Origin: Thermoanaerobaculia bacterium
Lineage (GTDB): Bacteria; Acidobacteriota; Thermoanaerobaculia; UBA5066; DATFVB01
Direction: 5' to 3'
Assembly: GCA_035260525.1 (NCBI GenBank)
Contig: DATFVB010000222.1
Coordinates: 1-47,702 of the forward strand
Length of the DNA stretch: 47,702 bases
Below, piece by piece: positions 7,311-16,220 of this stretch. A model generated the notes under the pieces. It made no database searches. It was given only the letters and a program-made list of their open reading frames with translations, and was not told where the DNA came from. Position 1 is the stretch's first letter. Every line of letters begins with the position of its first letter. The position numbers were made by a program, and so were the translations under genes.

Positions 7311-8873
7311 TCACGCGAAGGGACGCGACGCCTCGAGGGCGGCGGCCGGCTTCTCGGGCGCGGCCGCGAGCTCGCGAGCGAGCTCTTCGAGCCGGCGGCA
7401 CGTGTCGCGCATGTACTCGTAGAGGTGCTTGTGCAGCAGCGCGAGCGTGACCGCCTCGCGAATCGCGCGGGGGCGCCGGAGGAGGGTCTCGAGCATCAGT
7501 GAGACCGTCATCCACGCTCGCCGCGGAGACGCCCCGAAGACGCAGTCCCGGATGACGCGCCGGAAAATGCGCAGATCCTCGCGGCTCGTGACGAGCTTCC
7601 TCTCGATCTGGCGCCCCTTGTGGAGGAGGAGCTGCATCACCCGGCGCCGATAGTTCCGATACGCGTAGAGGCGCTCGAGCAGGCGACGGTAGCCGTCGTA
7701 GAGCTCCTGCCGCGACATCCCCTGCGGGACGATGTTCGTGAAGACGAACTGGTCGCCGACCGACTGCGCGACGAGTCGGCCAGCGTCCTGCAGCCGCCGG
7801 TAGAGCGGCGTCTTCGGTACGGCGTTCAACATGCCGGTCATCGAGATCGGGATGCGCGCGTCCTGGATGAATCGGAACTGTTCCTCGAAGATCGACGGAT
7901 CGTCGTGGTCGAACCCGACGATCATCCCCGCCATCACCGCGATCCCGGCCCCCTGAATGCGGTGGACGGAGTCGAGCAGGTTTTCGCGCAGGTTCTGCGT
8001 CTTGTGCGTCTCCTGGAGGCTCGACGCGCGCGGCGACTCGATGCCGATGAAGATCGTCGTGAAATTCGCCTCGCGCATGAGCGCCAGGAGCTCGTCGTCC
8101 TGCGCGATGTTGAGCGTCACCTCGGTCATGAACTCGATCGGGAACCCCTCGCGGCGCTGCCACTCCCCGATCGCGTGGAGCAGCTGTTTCGCCTCGACCT
8201 TGTTGCCGATGAAGTTGTCGTCCACGACGAAGATGTTCCGCAGCCCGAGCCGGCGGATCTCGACGATCTCCGCCATGACCTGGGCGACGGTCTTCGTGCG
8301 GGGCCGGCGCCCGTACATCACGATGATGTCGCAGAACTCGCAGTTGTACGGGCAGCCGCGCGCGAACTGGATCGTCATCGTGCGGTAGCGGTCGATCTTG
8401 AGCAGATCGAATCGCGGCAGCGGCGAGTCGTGCATGCTCGGCTTCTCGTCCTGCCGGTACTCCGATTGCCAGTGGCCCGCGGCGAAGTCTTCCAGGAAGC
8501 GGGGCCAGGTGTATTCGGCCTCGTCGACGAAGACCACGTCGACCTCGCCGCGCAGATCCTCCGGGCAGAGCGACGCGAAGGGTCCGCCCGCGACGACGAA
8601 CTTGCCGCGGCGGCGGAACTTGGCCGCGAGGGCGAGGATCCGCTCCCGATGAATGACGTAGCCGGTCAGACCGATGACGTCGGCGTCGGTCTCGAAGTCG
8701 ACGGGCTCGACGTTCTCGTCGCAGAGCACGACTTCGTGCCCGGCGGGGGTCAGCCCCGCGACGGTCGGGAGAGACAGGTTCGGGAAGACGCATTTCTTCT
8801 CGAGGCTGGGGAGGATCCGGTCGAACGTCCAGAAGGACTCGGGATTCCGGGGAGCGATGAGATAGATCTTCAT
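7311..8873 (-). CDS. B12-binding domain radical SAM protein (DUF4070 type)
   Basis: The 520-residue protein has an N-terminal cobalamin-binding Rossmann-like domain (about 1-135, with VAGLTPAGHEVVLCDENVE and VVAGGPFAS). The radical SAM cluster motif C174-PYN-C178-EF-C181 follows, with the family's TMTIQFARG approach. The C-terminal half (QEFRFIQDARIPISMTGMLNAVP and YDGYRRLLERLYAYRNYRRR) matches DUF4070-type radical methylases, which include hopanoid and related lipid or small-molecule methylases. It would use SAM, a 4Fe-4S cluster and methylcobalamin. The substrate cannot be read. It is divergent from the ABC exporter at 9162 with a 288-base gap in which I see no further gene. Confidence 0.9.
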   Translation of the reverse strand: MKIYLIAPRNPESFWTFDRILPSLEKKCVFPNLSLPTVAGLTPAGHEVVLCDENVEPVDFETDADVIGLTGYVIHRERILALAAKFRRRGKFVVAGGPFASLCPEDLRGEVDVVFVDEAEYTWPRFLEDFAAGHWQSEYRQDEKPSMHDSPLPRFDLLKIDRYRTMTIQFARGCPYNCEFCDIIVMYGRRPRTKTVAQVMAEIVEIRRLGLRNIFVVDDNFIGNKVEAKQLLHAIGEWQRREGFPIEFMTEVTLNIAQDDELLALMREANFTTIFIGIESPRASSLQETHKTQNLRENLLDSVHRIQGAGIAVMAGMIVGFDHDDPSIFEEQFRFIQDARIPISMTGMLNAVPKTPLYRRLQDAGRLVAQSVGDQFVFTNIVPQGMSRQELYDGYRRLLERLYAYRNYRRRVMQLLLHKGRQIERKLVTSREDLRIFRRVIRDCVFGASPRRAWMTVSLMLETLLRRPRAIREAVTLALLHKHLYEYMRDTCRRLEELARELAAAPEKPAAALEASRPFA

Positions 8874-9161
8874 CGGAGCTCCTGGAATTCGATCCTACAC
8901 CTGCGCCGCGCGCCCGGCGATTCCCGGCGGACAGGGATCTGCTCCGGGTCCGGCTCCTTTTCCGTCCAGGCGCGGCGACGAAGCCGGCGAGCCCGCGCCG
9001 CCGCAACCTTCTGGTGGCGCGAGTCTTGCCGTTCGCGCGTCATAAATGTCCGGCGTCCGGCCTCGTCGCGCTGGAGCGCCGCGCCGTCCTGCGAACGATC
9101 GGCGAGACTCGTGACACGCCGCCCGGATTCGTTTTTCAGCAGCCTGCTAGTCTTGGCGCGC

Positions 9162-11051
9162 ATGGCCGCCGAGAAAGCCTCCGCTCCCGAAAAGAAGCCT
9201 TCCGTCGCCCGGCTCCGGACCGTGTGGCCCGACCTCTGGGCCCTCATGCGTCCCCGCCGGGCGCTCCTCGCGCTCGGCCTGCTCCTCATGGCGATCAATC
9301 GCGTGTCGGGGCTCGTGCTCCCCGCCTCGACGAAGTTCCTCGTCGACGACGTCATCCTGAAGCACCGGACGCGGCTCCTCGGGCCGCTCGTCCTCGGCGT
9401 CCTCGCCGCCACACTCGTCCAGGGAGCCACGTCGTTCTCCCTCACGCAGCTCCTCTCGAAGGAGGCGCAGCGGCTGATCGCCGAGCTCCGCCGCAAGGTG
9501 CAGGCGCACGTCGGCCGCCTTCCGGTCGCCTACTACGACGCGAACAAGACGGGCACGCTCGTCGCGCGGATCATGAGCGACGTCGAAGGGGTCCGGAACC
9601 TCGTCGGCACGGGCCTCGTCGAGTTCGCCGGCGGGCTGCTCACGGCGGCGATCGCGTTCGTCGTCCTCGTCCGGATCAGCCCCACGATGACGCTCTTCGC
9701 GTTCTCCTGCCTCGTCCTCTTCTCGCTCGGGCTGAAGAAGGCGTTCGTCACGATCCGCCCGATCTTCCGCGAGCGGGGAAAGATCAACGCCGAGGTGACG
9801 GGACGGCTCACGGAGACGCTCGGCGGCGTGCGCGTCGTCAAGGGCTACCACGCCGAGGCGCGCGAGGAAGGCGTCTTCGCCCAGGGCGTCGGCCGGCTCC
9901 TCGGGAACGTCCTGAAGACGCTCACGGCAACGTCGGTGATGAGCCTCTCCTCGACCGCGCTCATGGGGATCGTCGGAGCCGTCGTGATGTTCATGGGCGC
10001 GCGCCAGATCATGGCGGGAACGCTCACGCTCGGCGGCTTCTTCACGTACACGATGTTCCTCGGCTATCTCGTCGCGCCGATCTTCCAGGTGGTCAACATC
10101 GGCACGCAGATCACGGAGGCGATCGCCGGGCTCGAGCGCACGCACGAGGTCCTCTCCGAAAAGCCCGAGGACAGCGACCCGAAGCGGACCGTCGTCCTCC
10201 CCGCGATCGAGGGGGCGATCCGCTTCGAGCACGTCGATTTCGCCTACGACGCCGACAAGCCGGTGTTGAAGGACGTGAGCTTCGAGGCGCTTCCCGGGAC
10301 CGTGACGGCGCTCGTCGGTTCCTCCGGGTCCGGCAAGTCGACGATCATCGGCCTCGTCGCCGGCTTTTACGAGCCGGCCGCGGGACGCATCCTGATCGAC
10401 GGCGTCGACCTCGGCCGCGTGCGCCTCGATTCCTACCGCGCCTCGCTCGGCGTCGTCCTCCAGGAGTCGTTCCTCTTCGACGGGACGATCCGCGAGAACA
10501 TCGCGTTCTCGCGGCCGGACGCCTCGGAGGAGGAGATCCGGCGCGCCGGCGGAATCGCGCGCGTGGACGAGTTCGCCGAGAAGTTCCCCGAAGGCTGGGA
10601 GACCGTCGTCGGAGAGCGCGGCGTGAAGCTCTCCGGCGGACAGCGGCAGCGCATCTCGATCGCGCGCGCGATCCTCGCCGATCCCCGGATCCTGATCCTC
10701 GACGAGGCGACGTCCTCCCTCGACTCGGAATCGGAGGCGCTCATCCAGGAAGGCCTTTCGTTCCTGATGCGCGGGCGCACGACCTTCGTGATCGCCCACC
10801 GGCTCAGCACGATCCGGCGCGCCGACCAGATCCTCGTCGTCGAGGGAGGTGAGATCGTCGAGCGCGGCTCCCACGACGCGCTCTACGCCGCGCGCGGCCG
10901 GTACCACGACCTCTACACGCGGCAGCACGGCCGGCAGATGAATCTGTTCCTGGCGCCGGGCGAAGGGGACACCACCGAGGAGAAGGATTCCACCCCGGAG
11001 CGCCGGGTCGCGATGCCGCGGGCGGAAGACCTGGTAAGGGGGAAGGCCTAG
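9162..11051 (+). CDS. MsbA-like ABC exporter, fused membrane and ATPase domains
   Basis: The 629-residue half-transporter has six membrane spans in residues about 25-320 and an ATPase domain with Walker A GSSGSGKST near residue 386. The signature LSGGQRQR lies near 490, Walker B ILILDEATS near 510, and IAHRLSTI is the H-loop. Homodimers of this class export lipids, drugs or peptides across the inner membrane. The ATG at 9162 follows a hydrophilic lead (MAAEKASAPEKK) before the first span; the frame is open far upstream but that part is antisense to the radical SAM gene and not coding. No accessory gene shows the substrate; the divergent radical SAM enzyme might modify it. Confidence 0.92.
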   Translation: MAAEKASAPEKKPSVARLRTVWPDLWALMRPRRALLALGLLLMAINRVSGLVLPASTKFLVDDVILKHRTRLLGPLVLGVLAATLVQGATSFSLTQLLSKEAQRLIAELRRKVQAHVGRLPVAYYDANKTGTLVARIMSDVEGVRNLVGTGLVEFAGGLLTAAIAFVVLVRISPTMTLFAFSCLVLFSLGLKKAFVTIRPIFRERGKINAEVTGRLTETLGGVRVVKGYHAEAREEGVFAQGVGRLLGNVLKTLTATSVMSLSSTALMGIVGAVVMFMGARQIMAGTLTLGGFFTYTMFLGYLVAPIFQVVNIGTQITEAIAGLERTHEVLSEKPEDSDPKRTVVLPAIEGAIRFEHVDFAYDADKPVLKDVSFEALPGTVTALVGSSGSGKSTIIGLVAGFYEPAAGRILIDGVDLGRVRLDSYRASLGVVLQESFLFDGTIRENIAFSRPDASEEEIRRAGGIARVDEFAEKFPEGWETVVGERGVKLSGGQRQRISIARAILADPRILILDEATSSLDSESEALIQEGLSFLMRGRTTFVIAHRLSTIRRADQILVVEGGEIVERGSHDALYAARGRYHDLYTRQHGRQMNLFLAPGEGDTTEEKDSTPERRVAMPRAEDLVRGKA

Positions 11052-11144
11052 AAGTCGAAAGTTTCAGGCCGGGGTCAAATGTCAGGACCGGCGTCCGCCG
11101 GGCTTCACCAGGGACGTTCGACCTTCGACTTCAGACCTTCGACT
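11051..11144. repeat. Inverted and direct short repeats between convergent genes
   Basis: GAAGTCGAA (11051-11059) is the reverse complement of TTCGACTTC (11124-11132), and ACCTTCGACT occurs twice (11121-11130 and 11135-11144). The repeat cluster fills the gap between the ABC exporter and the convergent gene at 11149 and may form a long-range hairpin. Confidence 0.55.
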
Positions 11145-11148
11145 CTCG

Positions 11149-11610
11149 TCAAGGCAAAACGACGTTCCGGAGGATCTTCCAGCCGCCGTCGGGCTGCCGG
11201 GCCCAGACCGCGAGGTATCGGCCGCCGGCCGTGACCGGCTTACCCTCCCGGATGAAGGTCATTTCTCCGTATCCGGATTCATACGCGAGATCGCCATCCC
11301 GAACGACGCTTCGCGGCTCGATCCGGGTCGCAGAAGCCCGCGCGTTCTTTCGGAAGCGCTCGACGTAGAGCGCCTCGATCGCCGCGCGACCTCGGGTGCA
11401 CGCTCCGTCGGGGCCCACGAAGAGCGCGTCGTCGAGATACGGCCGGGCGATCGCCGCTACGTCTCCGCTCTTCATCGCCGCGGCCCACTCGGAGTTCGCG
11501 GTCTCGATGGCGTGGTCGAGCCGCGGGTCACCGGAAGGGGGCGGGGCCGCCAAGACCGCGGCCGCGGCGAGGAGCGCGGCCGCGGTGATGAGCGCGTGTC
11601 GTTTCTTCAT
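11149..11610 (-). CDS. Secreted NTF2/SnoaL-like (DUF4440) protein
   Basis: The 153-residue protein opens with a signal peptide (MKKRHALITAAALLAAAAVLA). The mature part has the small NTF2-like fold pattern: AIETANSEWAAAMKSGDVAAIARPYLDDALFVGPDG, then RGRAAIEALYVERF, then strands ending GGRYLAVWARQPDGGWKILRNVV. DUF4440 proteins bind small ligands or act as hydrolases or isomerases; no catalytic set is assured here. The start at 11610 is chosen because the frame before it has no signal. It is convergent with the ABC exporter gene. Confidence 0.85.
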   Translation of the reverse strand: MKKRHALITAAALLAAAAVLAAPPPSGDPRLDHAIETANSEWAAAMKSGDVAAIARPYLDDALFVGPDGACTRGRAAIEALYVERFRKNARASATRIEPRSVVRDGDLAYESGYGEMTFIREGKPVTAGGRYLAVWARQPDGGWKILRNVVLP

Positions 11611-11730
11611 GAGGGAATTATGCCGTGCCGTCCCTCTCCGGCGAAGTGGCATGGCTCCTGCTCCCCCGTCCTCCGCCGGGCAATGGAGCCGCGGCGGGAG
11701 GCGGCCGCACGGTCGCGCGAAGGAGATCCG

Positions 11731-12183
11731 ATGGACGCGACGAAACTGCTCAAGGACGACCACGACGAGGTCCGGGCGCTGTTCAAGGAATACGAGAAGT
11801 CGGGGGATCGCGCCCTGGCGAAGAGAGAGGAGCTCTTCGAGCAGATCCGCGACGCGCTCACGGTGCACGCGGAGATCGAGGAGGAGATCTTCTATCCGGC
11901 GGTGAAGGCGGCCCGATCCGAAGATGCCAGGGACGAAGTCCGCGAAGCCGTCGAGGAGCACAGGATCGTCAAGACGCTACTCGCCGAGCTCGACGCCATG
12001 AAGCCGGGAGACGAGCAGTTCGACGCGAAAATGACCGTCCTGCAGGAGAGCGTCGAGCACCATGCGGACGAGGAAGAAAAGGAGATGTTCAAGCAGGCGC
12101 GCAAGAACCTCTCGAAGGACCGCCTGGAGGCGCTCGGCGAGGAGATGGAAGCGCGCAAAGGAGAGCTCGTCGAGGCCGAATAG
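11731..12183 (+). CDS. Hemerythrin-type HHE domain protein
   Basis: The 150-residue protein has the di-iron hemerythrin helix pattern: LLKDDHDEVRALFKEYE, LTVHAEIEEEIFYPAV, VEEHRIVKTLLAEL and SVEHHADEEEKEMF. The H...HAEIEEE...EEH...HHADEEE spacing gives the histidine and carboxylate ligands for an O2- or NO-sensing or iron-handling four-helix bundle. AAGGAGA lies 6 bases before the ATG. It stands between two secreted proteins on its own promoter region. A role in oxygen or nitric oxide stress is likely from the family but not proven. Confidence 0.9.
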   Translation: MDATKLLKDDHDEVRALFKEYEKSGDRALAKREELFEQIRDALTVHAEIEEEIFYPAVKAARSEDARDEVREAVEEHRIVKTLLAELDAMKPGDEQFDAKMTVLQESVEHHADEEEKEMFKQARKNLSKDRLEALGEEMEARKGELVEAE

Positions 12184-12206
12184 CGAGCGAAGCGAACCGT
12201 CGCCGG

Positions 12207-12262
12207 CCCGCCTGCCTTCTCCCGGCGGGAGAAGGTGACCGCCGAAGCGACGCGCAGGCGGG
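12207..12262. repeat. Nested palindrome, REP-like
   Basis: Inner stem CCTTCTCCC/GGGAGAAGG (12215-12223 and 12227-12235, 3-nt loop) lies inside outer arms CCCGCCTG (12207-12214) and CAGGCGGG (12255-12262). It begins shortly after the hemerythrin stop and can act as a terminator. The pattern resembles widely spread REP-like palindromes in GC-rich genomes. Confidence 0.65.
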
Positions 12263-12343
12263 CGGATGAGGGAGCCCCGCGAGCGTCGCGAAGGCGATGG
12301 GTGGCAGGGACGTTGCACGCCCTCGCCCGGCAATGGAGGCCCC

Positions 12344-13201
12344 ATGAAAACAAAGAACTTGCAATACCTCGCGGTAGCCGCCGGACTCCTCGCCCTCGCC
12401 GCCTGCTCCGGGAACGATACCCCGACGTCGAGCGGCAGCTCGACGATCACGGGACAGGTCGTCATGGGCTCGAGCACCCAGGCGGTCGTGCGGCCCGAGG
12501 CTTCGGCCAGCCCGGCGAACATCGTCGTGCGGGTCGAGTCCTCGAACGCGTCTGCCCAGACCGACGCGACCGGAAAGTTCACGCTGACCGGAGTTCCCCC
12601 GGGCGCCGACACCCTCTCGTTCGAACGTTCCGACGTCCATGCGCGGGCGGCGATCCAGGTCCCCGCGGGTTCGACCGTTTCGATCACCGTGGCGATTCAC
12701 GGCAACCAGGCGACGATCGTCCCGGGCGGACATCCGGGCGTGGAGATCGAGGGGCGGGTGCAGACGGTCGACGCGGCCGGGGGAACGCTGACGGTCGCCG
12801 ACCAGCGGCTCGGCACGGTCACCATCGCCACGAGCGACACGACGAGCATCCGCCACGGCGCCGTGGCGATCACGCTCGCGCAGATCACGGCGGGGATGGA
12901 AGTGCACGTCAAGGCGACGGACCAGGGAGACGGAACGTATCTCGCGACCGAGATCCTCGTCCAGGATCTGAACATCGGCGGCACCCGGGAGTTGAACGGC
13001 ACGATCGCCTCGGTCGACTCCGGCTCCTCGAGCTTCCTCGTCGGAACGACGACCGTCGTCACCAACGACGCGACGATCTTCGAGAGGAACGGAAAGGCGG
13101 CGTCGTTTTCCGATCTCGCGGCCGGAGAACGCGTGAACGTGAAGGGAACGCTCCAGGGCGACGGTTCGATCCTCGCCTCGCTCGTGACGATCGCCGGCTG
13201 A
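12344..13201 (+). CDS. DUF5666 lipoprotein with carboxypeptidase-regulatory-like domain
   Basis: The 285-residue protein has a lipoprotein signal with lipobox LAAC at about residues 18-21. A beta-sandwich-like segment follows (QTDATGKFTLTGVPPGADTL, about 30-120). Two repeats of the DUF5666 type come next: IEGRVQTVDAAGGTLTVAD and LNGTIASVDSGSSSFLVGT, each ending in a VHVKATDQGDG or VNVKGTLQGDG motif. DUF5666 repeats are small OB-like beta modules of unknown function that occur in secreted proteins. It should sit in the outer membrane or periplasm. It is convergent with acr3 and its 3' hairpin overlaps the end of acr3. Confidence 0.82.
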   Translation: MKTKNLQYLAVAAGLLALAACSGNDTPTSSGSSTITGQVVMGSSTQAVVRPEASASPANIVVRVESSNASAQTDATGKFTLTGVPPGADTLSFERSDVHARAAIQVPAGSTVSITVAIHGNQATIVPGGHPGVEIEGRVQTVDAAGGTLTVADQRLGTVTIATSDTTSIRHGAVAITLAQITAGMEVHVKATDQGDGTYLATEILVQDLNIGGTRELNGTIASVDSGSSSFLVGTTTVVTNDATIFERNGKAASFSDLAAGERVNVKGTLQGDGSILASLVTIAG

Positions 13202-13211
13202 CGGCGCCCGA

Positions 13212-14285
13212 TCAGCATCGCGCCGGGGCCCTCCCCGGCGCGATCTCTTCTGTCCCCGAAAAGAACCTCTTCCGGAGCGCGAGGGAGATATTGACCAGGC
13301 CGATGAGGACGGGCACTTCGACGAGAGGTCCGATGACCGCCGCAAAGGCCGCGCCGGAGCCGATGCCGAACGTGGCGACGGCGACCGCGATGGCGAGCTC
13401 GAAGTTGTTGGAGGCCGCCGTGAAGGAAAGCGTGGCCGTCTGCGGATAGGTCGCTCCGGCCTTCCGGCTCATCCAGAAGCTCAGCGCGAACATCACCACG
13501 AAGTAGATCAACAGGGGAATTGCGACGCGCACCACGTCCAGGGGCAGCTTCACGATCGCCTCACCCTTGAGAGAGAACATGACCACGATCGTGAAGAGCA
13601 GCGCGACGAGCGTGATGGGACTGATCCTCGGCACGAAGACCCGGTGATACCACTCCAACCCCTTGAGTTTCCCGAGGACGAAGCGCGTCAAAAATCCGGC
13701 GAGGAAGGGAATGCCGAGATAGATGAAGACGCTGCGGGCGATCTGGCCGATCGTGATGTTCACCACCACGCCCGGGAGGCCGAGCCAGGCAGGAAGCACG
13801 GTCGCGAAGAACCAGGCGTACACGCTGAAAAAGAGCACCTGGAAGATGGAGTTCAAGGCCACCAGTCCCGCGCAGTACTCGGTGTCTCCCCTGGCCAGGT
13901 CGTTCCACACGATGACCATCGCAATGCAGCGCGCGAGGCCGATGAGGATCACGCCCAGCATGTATTCCGGCTTATCGCGCAGGAAGAGCACGGCCAGGCC
14001 GAACATGAGGAGCGGACCGACGATCCAGTTCTGAACGAGGGACAGGCCCAGAACGCGCTTGTCCCGGAAGACCCGGTGCAGCTCCTCGTACCGAACCTTC
14101 GCGAGCGGCGGATACATCATCAGGATGAGGCCGATGGCGAGCGGCACGCTCGTCGTGCCCGCGTTCCAGGCGTTGATGGCCCGGTCGAATCCGGGGACGC
14201 CCCAGCCGAGCAGAACACCTATCCCCATGGCCAGGAAGATCCACAGGGTGAGGAAACGGTCGAGGAACGAGAGCCGCCCGGTCAT
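13212..14285 (-). CDS. acr3: Arsenite efflux transporter ACR3
   Basis: The 357-residue protein has ten predicted membrane spans and the ACR3 signature [15 protein letters not shown] with the conserved cysteine, plus the C-terminal [21 protein letters not shown] that carries the conserved acidic residue. ACR3 exports As(III) from the cytosol using the proton gradient. The start at 14285 ([17 protein letters not shown]) matches the usual family N-terminus and is preceded by AAAAGG. A start at 14306 would overlap the upstream ATPase stop by ATGA and add seven residues. It is the last gene of the leftward arsenic operon. Its final codons lie in a 12-bp stem that also serves the convergent DUF5666 gene. 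Confidence 0.95.
   Translation of the reverse strand: MTGRLSFLDRFLTLWIFLAMGIGVLLGWGVPGFDRAINAWNAGTTSVPLAIGLILMMYPPLAKVRYEELHRVFRDKRVLGLSLVQNWIVGPLLMFGLAVLFLRDKPEYMLGVILIGLARCIAMVIVWNDLARGDTEYCAGLVALNSIFQVLFFSVYAWFFATVLPAWLGLPGVVVNITIGQIARSVFIYLGIPFLAGFLTRFVLGKLKGLEWYHRVFVPRISPITLVALLFTIVVMFSLKGEAIVKLPLDVVRVAIPLLIYFVVMFALSFWMSRKAGATYPQTATLSFTAASNNFELAIAVAVATFGIGSGAAFAAVIGPLVEVPVLIGLVNISLALRKRFFSGTEEIAPGRAPARC
13217..13244. terminator. 12-bp hairpin overlapping the acr3 3' end
   Basis: ATCGCGCCGGGG (13217-13228) pairs with CCCCGGCGCGAT (13233-13244) around a 4-nt loop, followed by CTCTTCTG on the plus strand. It lies 15 bases after the DUF5666 stop and inside the last codons of acr3. For the plus-strand gene it reads as a terminator; for acr3 it is a coding constraint. 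Confidence 0.75.
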
Positions 14286-14302
14286 CGCCGCGCCTTTTCT
14301 CG

Positions 14303-15013
14303 TCATGGGTGCGCGTCCGATCCGGCATCCGAAAGCCCGTTGGAAACGATCCCGTCGTTCACGTGGTAGAGATGGTCGAAGCCCTCGACCATCCGGCTGT
14401 CGTGGGTGACGCAGATCACGGCGCTGCTTTTCTCTCGCGCGATCTGCCGGAAGAGGGCCATGACGGTCCGGCCTCGCTCGGTGTCGAGGGCGGCGGTCGG
14501 CTCGTCGGCCAGGATGACCTGGGGGCTGTTGGCGAGGGCGCGGGCGATGGCGACGCGCTGCTGCTCTCCGCCCGACAGCGCCTCCGGCAGGTGCCCCTGG
14601 CGTTCTCCGACGCCCAGGTAATCGAGCAGATCCTGCGCGATGCGCACCGCCCGCGCCCCCGTGACGCTCCGAGTCTGCAGCGCCACCAGCACGTTCTCCC
14701 GCGCGGTCAGGAACTCGATGAGGTTGTGGGACTGGAAGATGAACCCGAGATGCTCGCGGCGGAACCGGGTCCGGTCGCGCACCTTCCACCCGTCGTCGTA
14801 AGTCGTGATTCCGCCGATCGAGACGCGCCCGCCCGTCGGCTCGACGATGCCGGCCATGGACGTCAGCAGGGTCGTCTTGCCGGAGCCGCTCGGTCCGAGG
14901 ATGGCGACCAGCTCGCCGCTCTGCGCGAGGAGGTTCGCGCCGCGAAGCGCGGACACCGCGGTACGGCCGCTGCCGTACACCTTGCTCAGATTCTCGATGC
15001 GGACGACTTCCAC
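14303..15013 (-). CDS. ABC transporter ATP-binding protein (MacB/LolD/DevA-like)
   Basis: The 236-residue ATPase has Walker A GPSGSGKT at residues 40-47, Q-loop FQSHNL near 93-98, signature LSGGEQQR near 147-154 and Walker [13 protein letters not shown] near 166-177. The set is typical of LolD/MacB/DevA ATPases that energise FtsX-type permeases rather than importers. The gene follows the FtsX-like permease by only 4 bases and its stop is next to acr3. With the adaptor and permease upstream it completes a tripartite export pump inside the arsenic operon. Confidence 0.92.
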   Translation of the reverse strand: MEVVRIENLSKVYGSGRTAVSALRGANLLAQSGELVAILGPSGSGKTTLLTSMAGIVEPTGGRVSIGGITTYDDGWKVRDRTRFRREHLGFIFQSHNLIEFLTARENVLVALQTRSVTGARAVRIAQDLLDYLGVGERQGHLPEALSGGEQQRVAIARALANSPQVILADEPTAALDTERGRTVMALFRQIAREKSSAVICVTHDSRMVEGFDHLYHVNDGIVSNGLSDAGSDAHP

Positions 15014-15017
15014 GTCC

Positions 15018-16220
15018 TCACCCGGTCAAGGCCGCGCCCGCTTCCACGTGGAGGGCGCGCCGGATGCCCATCGCGCTCGCGATCAGGCAGATCACGACCA
15101 CGATCGCGAACAGAGCCAGCTTGTCGGCCGTCTGCACGAGCACGAGCCGCGGCCACTTGTCGTACGTCAGGCTTCCCACGAGCAGCGCGACCGCATAGGC
15201 GATCAGGCCGAGAGCCAGGCTCTCCTGCAGGACCAGCCCGACGATGGTCCGGGTCGGCGTGCCGATGAGCTTCAAGAGCGCGATGGGCTTCAGCTTTTCG
15301 AGCGTCATCGTGTAGATGATTTGCGCGATGATGACCGTGGCCGCGATGGTCAGGAAGATGCGGAAGAGGAGCGTCTGCATTCGGGCCTTCGCCACGCTGC
15401 CCGCGAGCATGATCTGCGCCTGCTCGTCGGCCGTGTACGCGGTGAAGTACTTCCAGCGTCCGATCGCCTCGGCGACCGCCTCGGGCCGGGCGCCCGGGGC
15501 GAGCCGCACGAGGACGGCGTTGACCGTGTGCAGATCGGGATTGTCGGCGAACTCGCGGGCGAGCACGTCGGACAGGACGGGCTGCGTCGGCAGGGCATTC
15601 GCATAGGCGGCCCTGACCCGTTCCCGCACGTTGCGGATCGCCCAGTTGTCCTTCACGAACTGGATCTCTTGCGCGTCCGCGAGGGAGAAGAACGCGACGG
15701 GGTCTCCGCCCGATCCCACCGCGCCGCGGGTGAGCCCGACCACCGTGTAGTCGTCCAGCCCGAGATGCAGCTTCGTCCCCAGCGGCAGCTTGAGCTTTGC
15801 GTCGGCGACCATCTCGTAGTGGGCTTGCGCGATCCCGCGTCCGGCCACGATCTCGTGCGGACCGCCGAGGTCCGAATCCCGGTCATAGCCGACGACGACG
15901 AAGCGCAGCGACCGGCCCTGCCAGGGGCGCTGGATCGTATAGGCGACGTAGGCCCCGGCAGCCGCGACGCCGGGCACGATGGCCATGCGGTAGCGGATGT
16001 CCTCCGGCAGACGCGACTGTTCCGCAAAGGGTCCGCGGGTGTCGCGCTGGACGACCCAGATGTCCGCGCCCGCCTTGTCGATGAGAGTCAGCGCTTCGTA
16101 GACGAACCCGTGGTAGATGCCGCTGTACGAGAGCACGAGGGTCAGCAGGAGCCCGACCCCGATGCAGGAAAGGGCGAAGCGGCCGGGACGGCGCCCGATG
16201 TCCCGAACGGCGAGGTTCAC
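15018..16220 (-). CDS. FtsX-like ABC permease, DevC-like
   Basis: The 400-residue membrane protein starts at a GTG preceded by AAGGAA and overlaps the adaptor stop by GTGA (16217-16220). The first span is at residues about 17-38 (FALSCIGVGLLLTLVL) and a large periplasmic domain follows (about 45-270, with VVGYDRDSDLGGP). Three more spans lie in the C-terminal part (about 285-385). It pairs with the ATPase downstream and the adaptor upstream. The family exports lipids, siderophores or metal complexes; its place in the arsenic operon suggests an arsenical or thiol-conjugate substrate, which is inference. Confidence 0.88.
   Translation of the reverse strand: MNLAVRDIGRRPGRFALSCIGVGLLLTLVLSYSGIYHGFVYEALTLIDKAGADIWVVQRDTRGPFAEQSRLPEDIRYRMAIVPGVAAAGAYVAYTIQRPWQGRSLRFVVVGYDRDSDLGGPHEIVAGRGIAQAHYEMVADAKLKLPLGTKLHLGLDDYTVVGLTRGAVGSGGDPVAFFSLADAQEIQFVKDNWAIRNVRERVRAAYANALPTQPVLSDVLAREFADNPDLHTVNAVLVRLAPGARPEAVAEAIGRWKYFTAYTADEQAQIMLAGSVAKARMQTLLFRIFLTIAATVIIAQIIYTMTLEKLKPIALLKLIGTPTRTIVGLVLQESLALGLIAYAVALLVGSLTYDKWPRLVLVQTADKLALFAIVVVICLIASAMGIRRALHVEAGAALTG

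Noticed and set aside
7620-9161. In-frame upstream extension of the ABC exporter
   Set aside because: It is antisense to the radical SAM gene and has no domain; the exporter begins naturally at 9162.
11690-12337. Shared GGCAATGGAG motif upstream of the hemerythrin and DUF5666 genes
   Set aside because: Two short matches at different distances from the starts are not enough for a promoter class.
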